Assembly (NCBI GenBank): GCA_913057765.1
Contig: CAJXPH010000144.1
Coordinates: 1-6,839, forward strand
From: an uncultured Campylobacteraceae bacterium
GTDB lineage: Bacteria; Campylobacterota; Campylobacteria; Campylobacterales; Arcobacteraceae
Length of the DNA: 6,839 bases
Direction: 5' to 3'
In this document: in pieces, positions 1 through 4,961 of the stretch
How positions within the stretch are numbered: position 1 is the first letter of the stretch
Layout: each line of letters opens with the position of its first letter
Program-made: the position numbers and the translations under genes
The notes under the pieces: model-generated
Told to the model about the DNA's origin: nothing
The model's input: the letters and a program-made list of their open reading frames with translations, nothing else
Databases searched by the model: none

Positions 1-50
1 TACGAGATCCTCTCTGGTCTCGTGGGCTCGGAGATGTGTATAAGAGACAG
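1..50. other. Nextera i7 sequencing adapter (artefact)
   Basis: This is not genomic DNA. Positions 32-50 are the 19-bp Tn5 mosaic end used in Nextera libraries (AGATGTGTATAAGAGACAG). Positions 17-31 are the GTCTCGTGGGCTCGG read-2 sequence, 9-16 hold an 8-base index (CCTCTCTG, from memory the N708 index as it appears in the primer), and 1-8 are the end of the P7 primer. The same 50 bases return as an exact reverse complement at 6790-6839. An open frame running in from GTG at 22 adds the false N-terminus MGSEMCIRDR to ispE. Confidence 0.98.
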
Positions 51-663
51 AATTGGTAATTTTGGTTGTGAGACTAAAAAGAATACAATATATAAAGTAT
101 ATGAATTATTAAGAAAACTATCGCCAAATGTTGAAGAATTTTTTAAAAAACATTCAGTTAAAGTAGATAAAAATATTCCTGAATTTGCGGGTCTTGGTGG
201 TGGAAGTTCCAACTGTGCAACTTTTATGTTAATGGTTAATGAAGTTTGTAGTTTAAATTTAACAAAAGATGAATTATCCCAAATAGGCCTATCTATTGGG
301 GCAGATGTTCCTTTTTTTATATATGAATATGATAGTGCAAATGTAACTGGTATTGGTGAAATAGTTAAAAAATTTGATGAAGAAGTATTGAATATAAATA
401 CCATAACACCTAAAATCCAATGTAATACAGGTCAAATATTTAATAAGTTTAGAGAGTCATTTTATAAAGAGATTTCATCTGAAAATAAAAGAAGATTATT
501 AAACTTAAAATCAAAGGAGATATTAGCTATTTTAACTACTAAAGAAGCTAATGATTTATATGAACCAGCGGTAAGTGTATATCCAGAATTAAGTGAATAT
601 AATAAAAATGACTGGTACTTTAGTGGTAGTGGGAGTTCATTTTTTAAGGTAAACAATGAGTAA
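51..663 (+). CDS. ispE: 4-diphosphocytidyl-2-C-methyl-D-erythritol kinase, 5'-truncated
   Basis: IspE is a cytosolic GHMP-family kinase. It phosphorylates the 2-hydroxyl of CDP-methylerythritol with ATP in the non-mevalonate (MEP) isoprenoid pathway. The glycine-rich ATP loop GLGGGSS is at 190-210, preceded by PEFA. GADVPFF at 298-318 carries the family's catalytic aspartate, followed by a GIGE motif. The C-terminal GHMP motif SGSGSSFF is at 622-645. About 203 genuine residues remain. Compared with the usual 250-285 residues, roughly 50-65 N-terminal residues are lost, including the substrate-binding Lys/Asn region. The loss is due to the contig end, not to gene decay. The first ten residues of the open frame (22-51) come from adapter and must be removed. 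The 3' end overlaps smpB by 8 bp, which suggests translational coupling. Confidence 0.95.
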
Positions 664-1126
664 AAAAGAAATAAAAAAGAATCAAGTTTTTAAAAATAAA
701 AAAGTTTTTCATGACTTTATAATTTTAGATACATATGAAGCAGGAATCATGCTTGAAGGAAGTGAAGTAAAAGCTGTCCGTGATGGTAGAGTAAATTTAA
801 AAGATTCACATGTAAGAATAATTAAAAATGAAGTTTTTGTTTTAAATATGCATATTACTCATTTAAGTACTGCCCATTCAACTTATAGACCAGATGAGAG
901 AAGAGATAGAAAACTTTTACTACATAGAAAAGATATAGATAAATTATTTATTAAAGTCACTAAAGATGGTATGACTTTAGTACCAATTAAAATGTATTTT
1001 AATTCTAAAAATATGTTAAAAATGCAAATTGCTACTGCACAAGGTAAGAAACTTCATGATAAAAGAGAAGATCTTAAACAAAAAACAATGAAAAGAGAAA
1101 CAGAACAAGCTTTAAAGAATTACTAG
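656..1126 (+). CDS. smpB: SsrA (tmRNA)-binding protein SmpB
   Basis: SmpB binds tmRNA and places it in the A site of stalled ribosomes during trans-translation, acting in the cytosol. The protein has 156 residues, normal for the family (about 150-160). The N-terminal OB-fold signature is visible: NKKVFHDF at residues 14-21, then GSEVKAVRDG at 35-44. GKKLHDKRE at 130-138 begins the basic C-terminal tail, which folds into a helix in the empty mRNA channel. The tail is rich in Lys/Arg and ends in LKNY. The ATG at 656 lies within the last codons of ispE, with a short AAGGT at 646-650 six bases upstream, so expression probably depends on the ispE transcript. No strong terminator follows, only a weak hairpin at 1130-1146. 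Confidence 0.97.
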   Translation: MSKKEIKKNQVFKNKKVFHDFIILDTYEAGIMLEGSEVKAVRDGRVNLKDSHVRIIKNEVFVLNMHITHLSTAHSTYRPDERRDRKLLLHRKDIDKLFIKVTKDGMTLVPIKMYFNSKNMLKMQIATAQGKKLHDKREDLKQKTMKRETEQALKNY

Positions 1127-1129
1127 CTA

Positions 1130-1146
1130 TATAAGGAAACCTTATA
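1130..1146 (+). terminator. Weak hairpin after smpB, possible terminator
   Basis: TATAAGG (1130-1136) pairs perfectly with CCTTATA (1140-1146) around an AAA loop. Six T follow at 1154-1159, but seven bases separate them from the stem, so this is a poor intrinsic terminator. It may slow or partly stop the ispE-smpB transcript. The right arm shares bases with a TATAAT at 1143-1148, so the two roles may conflict. Confidence 0.35.
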
Positions 1147-1148
1147 AT
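1143..1148 (+). promoter_or_regulatory. Candidate distal -10 box TATAAT
   Basis: This is a perfect TATAAT hexamer just after smpB. No clear -35 element is visible about 17 bp upstream, which is usual for Campylobacterota sigma-70 promoters. If used, transcription would start near 1155 and give ccoN a leader of roughly 170 nt beginning near the hairpin at 1159-1175. In such A/T-rich DNA the hexamer could be chance. Confidence 0.35.
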
Positions 1149-1158
1149 AGTGCTTTTT

Positions 1159-1175
1159 TGTAACAAAAAGTTACA
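1159..1175 (+). other. Hairpin in the ccoN upstream region
   Basis: TGTAAC (1159-1164) and GTTACA (1170-1175) form a perfect 6-bp stem around an AAAAA loop, extendable by one T-G wobble. There is no T-run after it, so it is not a terminator on this strand. It could be a transcript 5' end stabiliser or a protein-binding inverted repeat. Confidence 0.4.
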
Positions 1176-1201
1176 GCCTCAAATATTAAATAAACCTTAA
1201 A

Positions 1202-1231
1202 AAAATAAATTTGTTATTTTAATTAAAATAA
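1202..1231. repeat. AAAATAA/TTATTTT inverted elements with 18-bp palindrome
   Basis: AAAATAA occurs at 1202-1208 and 1225-1231, and its complement TTATTTT at 1214-1220. The last two form an uninterrupted perfect palindrome, TTATTTTAATTAAAATAA, at 1214-1231. The first and second make an inverted repeat with a 5-bp spacer. This could be an operator for a dimeric regulator upstream of the oxidase operon. The elements are pure A/T in A/T-rich DNA, so chance is a serious alternative. Confidence 0.4.
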
Positions 1232-1233
1232 GT

Positions 1234-1253
1234 GTTAATTTTTTGTTAATTTT
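1234..1253 (+). repeat. GTTAATTTT direct repeat, 11-bp period
   Basis: GTTAATTTT occurs exactly at 1234-1242 and 1245-1253, starts 11 bp apart and thus on nearly the same helical face. Tandem half-sites with an 11-bp period are the usual DNA target layout of OmpR/PhoB-family response regulators. The repeat lies about 15 bp upstream of the candidate -10 at 1268, where an activator of that type would sit. T-run phasing in a factor-free promoter is the alternative explanation. Confidence 0.45.
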
Positions 1254-1273
1254 AAGCTTTTCTCAGGTAATAT
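1243..1273 (+). promoter_or_regulatory. Candidate proximal ccoN promoter
   Basis: TAATAT at 1268-1273 matches four of six bases of the -10 consensus. A weak TTGTTA at 1243-1248 lies 19 bp upstream, longer than ideal. Periodic T-runs at 1237-1260 fit the Campylobacterota pattern in which phased T-tracts stand in for a -35 box. The start would fall near 1280, giving a leader of about 47 nt before ccoN. This is a weak match made by eye; the distal TATAAT at 1143 competes with it. Confidence 0.35.
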
Positions 1274-1282
1274 GTGCCCGAT

Positions 1283-1300
1283 AAGTGACAAAAAAGTGAC
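1283..1300 (+). repeat. AAGTGAC direct repeat, 11-bp period
   Basis: AAGTGAC occurs at 1283-1289 and 1294-1300, again with starts exactly 11 bp apart, separated by AAAA. This G/C-containing repeat is less likely to be base-composition noise than the T-rich one upstream. It lies between the candidate proximal -10 and the ribosome binding site. A protein bound here would be well placed to block the proximal promoter, or to activate a start site closer to the gene. Confidence 0.45.
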
Positions 1301-1314
1301 TTAAAAAAATTAGT

Positions 1315-1320
1315 AGGAGG
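1315..1320 (+). promoter_or_regulatory. Strong ribosome binding site of ccoN
   Basis: AGGAGG lies six bases before the ATG at 1327. A TTG at 1324 in the same frame would be only three bases away, too close, so this site fixes the ccoN start at 1327 rather than 1324. Confidence 0.85.
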
Positions 1321-1326
1321 AGATTG

Positions 1327-2793
1327 ATGCAAAACGGTGCACAAATCGAGTATGATTACTCAATTGCAAAAGCCTTTACATTTGCAACAATTCTGTTTGG
1401 TATTATTGGTATGACTGTAGGAGTTATACTAGCCTTTCAATTGGCATTCCCTGAGCTAAGTAATTTAGCTGGAGAATATGGTACTTTCAGTAGATTAAGA
1501 CCTTTACACACAAATGGTGTTGCCTTTGGTTTTACTCTTAGTGGTGTTTTTGCGTGTTGGTATTACATCGGGCAAAGAGTATTAAAAGTTTCACTAAAAG
1601 AATCACCATTTTTAATGGGTGTGGCGAAATTACATTTCTTACTTTACTTCATTACAATTCTTTTAGCTGTTGTAACTCTATTTATGGGTATTACAACTTC
1701 TAAAGAATATGCTGAATTAGAGTGGCCATTAGATCTTTTAGTTGTAGTATGGTGGGTTCTTTGGGGAATTTCTGTTTTCGGTTTAATCGGAATTAGAAGA
1801 GAAAGAACTTTATATATTTCAATTTGGTATTTTATAGCATGTTTCATTGCAGTAGCAATGTTATATTTATTTAATAATATGGAAGTTCCAACAATGTTAG
1901 TATCAGGTTATGGTTCATGGATTCACTCAGTATCTATGTATGCTGGAACAAATGATGCTTTAGTACAATGGTGGTATGGACATAACGCAGTTGGTTTTGT
2001 ATTTACTGTTCCAATTGTTGCTATGATTTATTACTTTTTACCAAAAGAATCAGGACAAAATGTATATTCTTATAAGCTTTCTATTTTAGCTTTCTGGGGA
2101 TTGTTATTTGTATACCTTTGGGCTGGTGGACATCACCTTATTTATTCAACTGTTCCAGATTGGATGCAAACTATGGGTTCTGTAATGTCAGTAATCCTAA
2201 TTTTACCATCATGGGGATCAGCAATTAATATGCTATTAACTATGAAGGGTGAATGGCAACAGTTACAATCAAATACTTTAATTAAGTTTATGGTTCTTGC
2301 TTCAACATTCTATATGTTAAGTACGATTGAAGGACCAATTCAAGCAATCAAATCAGTAAATGCAATTGCGCACTTCACAGATTGGATTCCTGGACACGTA
2401 CATGATGGTGTTCTTGGTTGGGTTGTATTTATGATTATGGCTGCATTATTCCATATGGCACCAAGAATGTATGGAAGAGAAATCTACTCTAAGTCGTTAA
2501 TGGATACTCAATTCTGGTTACAAACAACTGGTATTGTTTTATACTTTACTTCTATGTGGATTGCAGGTATTACACAAGGTATGATGTGGAGAGCTTATGA
2601 CGAATATGGTTCGTTAGTATACTCATTCATTGATACAGTAACTGTATTACAACCATATTATACTATTAGAGCTGTTGGTGGGTTAATGTACCTAATTGGA
2701 TTCTTTATGTTCTCATATAACATGTATAAAACTGCAACTGCAGGTAGAGTACTTGATAAAGAACCAACAAATGCTACTCCCGTAGCTGCTTAA
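1327..2793 (+). CDS. ccoN: cbb3-type cytochrome c oxidase subunit I (CcoN)
   Basis: CcoN is the catalytic subunit of cbb3 oxidase in the inner membrane. It takes electrons from CcoO/CcoP, reduces O2 to water at a haem b3-CuB centre with high O2 affinity, and pumps protons. The 488-residue protein is built of about twelve hydrophobic spans. All expected ligands are present: His61 (low-spin haem b, in PLHTNGVAFGF), His219 (CuB, in WWYGHNAVGF), His269 and His270 (CuB, in GGHHLIYS), and His357 (haem b3) and His359 (haem b) in GHVHDGVLGW. Tyr263, six residues before the His269 pair, is in the place of the cbb3-type cross-linked tyrosine. Ligand roles are assigned by analogy with Pseudomonas stutzeri CcoN. 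First gene of the operon; ccoO starts 14 bases after its stop. Confidence 0.98.
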   Translation: MQNGAQIEYDYSIAKAFTFATILFGIIGMTVGVILAFQLAFPELSNLAGEYGTFSRLRPLHTNGVAFGFTLSGVFACWYYIGQRVLKVSLKESPFLMGVAKLHFLLYFITILLAVVTLFMGITTSKEYAELEWPLDLLVVVWWVLWGISVFGLIGIRRERTLYISIWYFIACFIAVAMLYLFNNMEVPTMLVSGYGSWIHSVSMYAGTNDALVQWWYGHNAVGFVFTVPIVAMIYYFLPKESGQNVYSYKLSILAFWGLLFVYLWAGGHHLIYSTVPDWMQTMGSVMSVILILPSWGSAINMLLTMKGEWQQLQSNTLIKFMVLASTFYMLSTIEGPIQAIKSVNAIAHFTDWIPGHVHDGVLGWVVFMIMAALFHMAPRMYGREIYSKSLMDTQFWLQTTGIVLYFTSMWIAGITQGMMWRAYDEYGSLVYSFIDTVTVLQPYYTIRAVGGLMYLIGFFMFSYNMYKTATAGRVLDKEPTNATPVAA

Positions 2794-2807
2794 GAAGGAG
2801 GGTAATT

Positions 2808-3491
2808 ATGTTTCATTGGTTTGAACAAAGACCGTTTTTCTTTGCGGTATTAATATTTATTTTTATTGCATTCGCAGGTATTATTGAAGTAATTCCTGAT
2901 TTTGCAAAACAGTCGAGACCTACAGTGGGTACTAAACCTTACTCTGTATTAGAGTTAGCTGGTAGACAAGTTTATATTAAAGATTCTTGTAATGCTTGTC
3001 ACTCACAATTAATTAGACCATTTAAATCAGAAACTGATAGATATGGTATGTATTCATTATCTGGTGAGTATGCTTATGATAGACCATTTTTATGGGGATC
3101 AAAAAGAACTGGTCCAGATTTATGGAGAGTTGGTAATTATAGAACAACAGATTGGCATGAAAATCACATGATGGATCCTGCTTCAGTTGTACCAGGAACA
3201 GTTATGCCAGCATATCCTCATATGTTTGATAATATTGCTGATTTAGATACTGCTTATGCAGAAGCATATACTGTTAAAACTGTATTTAATACTCCATATG
3301 ATCAAGATTTAAATGGAGATGGGAAAATTGATGTTGAATTAGGTGAATATGAATCTGCTATTGCAAAAGCTAAAACTGATGCAAAAGCTATTGCAGCTGA
3401 TATGAAAAATCAAGCTGTAAAAGATGCCGTTGCAAACGGTCAAGTTCCTGAAATAGTTGCATTAATTGCATATTTAAATTCTTTGAAATAA
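2808..3491 (+). CDS. ccoO: cbb3-type cytochrome c oxidase subunit II (CcoO)
   Basis: CcoO is the membrane-anchored mono-haem cytochrome c that passes electrons to CcoN. It has 227 residues: an N-terminal anchor at about 10-29, then a periplasmic domain with one haem site, CNACH at 61-65. The probable distal Met ligand is Met133 in PGTVMPAYP. The stretch SQLIRPFKSETDRYG following the haem site is typical of the family. Residues 167-180 (DLNGDGKIDVELGE) resemble a calcium-binding EF-hand/dockerin loop inside the haem domain, though the canonical Glu/Asp at loop position 12 is a Leu. An Ala/Lys-rich helix follows at 181-207. An AAGGAGGG ribosome binding site at 2795-2802 precedes the ATG by five bases. 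Confidence 0.97.
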   Translation: MFHWFEQRPFFFAVLIFIFIAFAGIIEVIPDFAKQSRPTVGTKPYSVLELAGRQVYIKDSCNACHSQLIRPFKSETDRYGMYSLSGEYAYDRPFLWGSKRTGPDLWRVGNYRTTDWHENHMMDPASVVPGTVMPAYPHMFDNIADLDTAYAEAYTVKTVFNTPYDQDLNGDGKIDVELGEYESAIAKAKTDAKAIAADMKNQAVKDAVANGQVPEIVALIAYLNSLK

Positions 3492-3500
3492 GAGATTAAA

Positions 3501-3725
3501 ATGGATCAAGAGACTTTATTAACAATCCAAGGTTATGCGAAATTTTTCCTAATCTTGGCCGTGTTTACAGTATTTTATTCTTATGCTTATTCTATATATA
3601 AAAGAGATAAGAAAGGTGACAGAGATTTTGAGAAATACTCAAACTTAGTTCACGATGATGCAATAGAATCTGATCCTCTCGAAAATAGAAAAGAAGAAAT
3701 AGAAAATAAAGAGAAGGAGAAATAG
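3501..3725 (+). CDS. ccoQ: cbb3-type cytochrome oxidase small subunit (CcoQ)
   Basis: This is a 74-residue single-span protein in the ccoQ position between ccoO and ccoP. In other bacteria CcoQ stabilises the assembled oxidase and is not catalytic. One hydrophobic helix lies at about residues 12-32 (GYAKFFLILAVFTVFYSYAY). A basic patch, YKRDKKGDR, follows, and the tail is highly charged and Glu/Lys-rich, ending KEKEK. The sequence of CcoQ is poorly conserved, so the call rests mainly on position, size and topology. The ribosome binding site is weak (AGAG only, near 3491-3494), unlike those of ccoN, ccoO and ccoP, so it may rely on ribosomes arriving from ccoO nine bases upstream. Confidence 0.88.
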   Translation: MDQETLLTIQGYAKFFLILAVFTVFYSYAYSIYKRDKKGDRDFEKYSNLVHDDAIESDPLENRKEEIENKEKEK

Positions 3726-3726
3726 T

Positions 3727-4617
3727 ATGAAATCTATGGTAATAGGTGGAATTATTCTTATCGTCGCTTTAATGGCAGGAACTTACTTTGTAGCAGGTGA
3801 TGCTTTTGATACAGACGATTATATTAATAGTTTGACAATGCTTGGAGCATTAGCAATTATTGTTATTACAGTATTTGTTACGTTAAAATATATTAATCAA
3901 ATGAAAAATGATACAGCTAGTGGTGAATTAGCTGAAGAGAGATGGGATGGTATTGGTGAATACCGAAATGCTATTCCTTCAGGATGGGGATTAGCGTTTA
4001 TTGGTGTGATTGTTTGGGGAATGTGGTATATGGCAATTGGTTATCCAACTGGTGGCTTTTCTCAAATTGGTCAATGGAATGAAGAGACTATAGAATACAA
4101 TGCAAAATTTGCTTCAAAATGGGAAAACCCAAGTAATGAAACATTAGTTGCAATGGGTGAATCTACATTCTTAGTACAATGTTCTCCTTGTCATGGTATT
4201 GATGGTGAAGGTATTGAAGGAAAAGCTCAAGATTTAACTAAAAGAATCTTGAAATCTTCAGTTGAACATGTAATTAAAAATGGTGCAAATAACTTTACAA
4301 CTGCCTTTCCTGGTGGTATGCCTCCTATGATGTTAACAGAAGCTGCTGATATTGAAGCGGTATCTGCTTATGTTGCAGGTGGATTTAAAGGTGAACAACC
4401 TGCAATGTATGCTGTTTGTGCTGGATGTCATGGAGCTGAAGGTGAAGGTATTGCTTTTGTTGGACCAAATATCAAAGAATATGATGATGCAGTTATATCA
4501 TCTGTTTTAACTGATGGTAAAAAAGCTAATATTGGTATCATGCCAAACTTCAAAGGTAGATTAAACCCTACTCAAGAAAAAGCAGTTGCTGCTTATATTC
4601 GAAGTATAGGAGAATAA
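3727..4617 (+). CDS. ccoP: cbb3-type cytochrome c oxidase subunit III (CcoP), di-haem
   Basis: CcoP is the di-haem membrane cytochrome c that is the likely electron entry point of the oxidase. It has 296 residues. Hydrophobic spans lie at about 4-22, 36-55 and 87-105. Between the last two is the FixP N-terminal motif ERWDGIGEYRNAIPSGW (71-87). Two periplasmic cytochrome c domains follow, with haem sites CSPCH at 152-156 and CAGCH at 231-235. Likely distal Met ligands are Met198 or Met201 (PGGMPPMM) and Met272 (IGIMPNF). Many CcoP proteins have one or two spans, so the first hydrophobic segment seems to be an addition; I infer three spans from composition only. AAGGAG at 3714-3719 lies seven bases before the ATG, inside the end of ccoQ, and only one base separates the two genes. 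Confidence 0.97.
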   Translation: MKSMVIGGIILIVALMAGTYFVAGDAFDTDDYINSLTMLGALAIIVITVFVTLKYINQMKNDTASGELAEERWDGIGEYRNAIPSGWGLAFIGVIVWGMWYMAIGYPTGGFSQIGQWNEETIEYNAKFASKWENPSNETLVAMGESTFLVQCSPCHGIDGEGIEGKAQDLTKRILKSSVEHVIKNGANNFTTAFPGGMPPMMLTEAADIEAVSAYVAGGFKGEQPAMYAVCAGCHGAEGEGIAFVGPNIKEYDDAVISSVLTDGKKANIGIMPNFKGRLNPTQEKAVAAYIRSIGE

Positions 4618-4618
4618 G

Positions 4619-4858
4619 ATGGCTGGAAATTCACAAATGAATGAAGATGAAAGAGGATTGTTTTCTCTACTTCATGGAATTACAGGTATGTTGGTTGCTA
4701 CGGTGCTTTTATTAAGTATTTTGGGAGTATTAACTTTTTTTGCTATAAATGTTCAACAACAAGAGTCAACGAATTTTTATAAGATAAATCAAGATTTAAA
4801 TGCACTTAAATTTAATAGTTCTGACAATAATAGTCATTACGAATTAATTAAGAAATAA
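4619..4858 (+). CDS. DUF4006 family small membrane protein
   Basis: This 79-residue protein has one membrane span at about 22-44 (TGMLVATVLLLSILGVLTFF), preceded by an acidic N-terminus with RGLFSLLHGITG. Its C-terminal tail, about 35 residues, is polar and Gln/Asn-rich. I recognise it as DUF4006, a family I know only from Campylobacterota, where it lies next to ccoP. No biochemical role is known to me. Its start is one base after the ccoP stop, with AGGAG at 4608-4612 six bases upstream, so it is translated from the oxidase mRNA. The location suggests an accessory subunit or assembly factor of the cbb3 oxidase; that is inference. Confidence 0.85.
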   Translation: MAGNSQMNEDERGLFSLLHGITGMLVATVLLLSILGVLTFFAINVQQQESTNFYKINQDLNALKFNSSDNNSHYELIKK

Positions 4859-4868
4859 AGGATAAAAT

Positions 4869-4961
4869 ATGGATAAAATTATTGGACTTTTATTATTAGC
4901 ATCGGCAGTTATGACTGCTTACTTATCTTTCTTTGACTCTTCTAGAGTATTTGTTGGTTAA
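4869..4961 (+). CDS. 30-residue single-span membrane peptide in cco operon
   Basis: This small ORF begins MDKIIGLLLLASAVMTAY and ends in a short polar tail, DSSRVFVG. Residues 3-22 form one hydrophobic helix, so the product is nearly all membrane span. Evidence that it is real: AAGGA at 4858-4862 lies six bases before the ATG, the ORF fills the gap between the DUF4006 gene and the next gene with no waste, and its stop codon directly abuts the next start (TAAATG, 4959-4964). I cannot name the family. Comparable tiny helices (CcoM in P. stutzeri) are known in cbb3 oxidase, so an extra oxidase subunit is plausible. It could instead act mainly as a translated leader for the terminator that starts 20 bases after its stop. 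Confidence 0.72.
   Translation: MDKIIGLLLLASAVMTAYLSFFDSSRVFVG

Larger units (their letters stand above)
1127..1326 (+). promoter_or_regulatory. Non-coding control region upstream of ccoN
   Basis: This 200-bp gap between smpB and ccoN is the only long non-coding stretch in the window. It contains no convincing ORF on either strand. From left to right it holds a hairpin at 1130-1146 overlapping a TATAAT, a second hairpin at 1159-1175, A/T-rich inverted elements at 1202-1231, a GTTAATTTT direct repeat at 1234-1253, a possible -10 at 1268-1273, an AAGTGAC direct repeat at 1283-1300, and a strong ribosome binding site at 1315-1320. That density of repeats, together with phased T-runs typical of Campylobacterota promoters, makes it the likely regulatory region of the oxidase operon. 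The regulator cannot be named from the sequence. Confidence 0.75.

Noticed and set aside
462..656. 64-codon ORF on the minus strand inside ispE
   Set aside because: It is antisense to the conserved C-terminal GHMP region of ispE and has no recognisable domain or ribosome binding site.
1324..1326. TTG start for ccoN giving an extra Met
   Set aside because: It is only three bases from AGGAGG; the adjacent ATG at 1327 has correct spacing.
1127..1326. Riboswitch or small RNA gene upstream of ccoN
   Set aside because: Only short isolated hairpins are visible, with no multi-stem conserved architecture and no terminator at the 3' end before ccoN.
1644..1847. 67-codon ORF on the minus strand inside ccoN
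   Set aside because: It is antisense to conserved membrane-span codons of ccoN and shows no family features.
3363..3390. GCAAAAGCTA direct repeat in ccoO
   Set aside because: The 18-bp spaced copies encode the Ala/Lys-rich helix in frame and are explained by coding composition.
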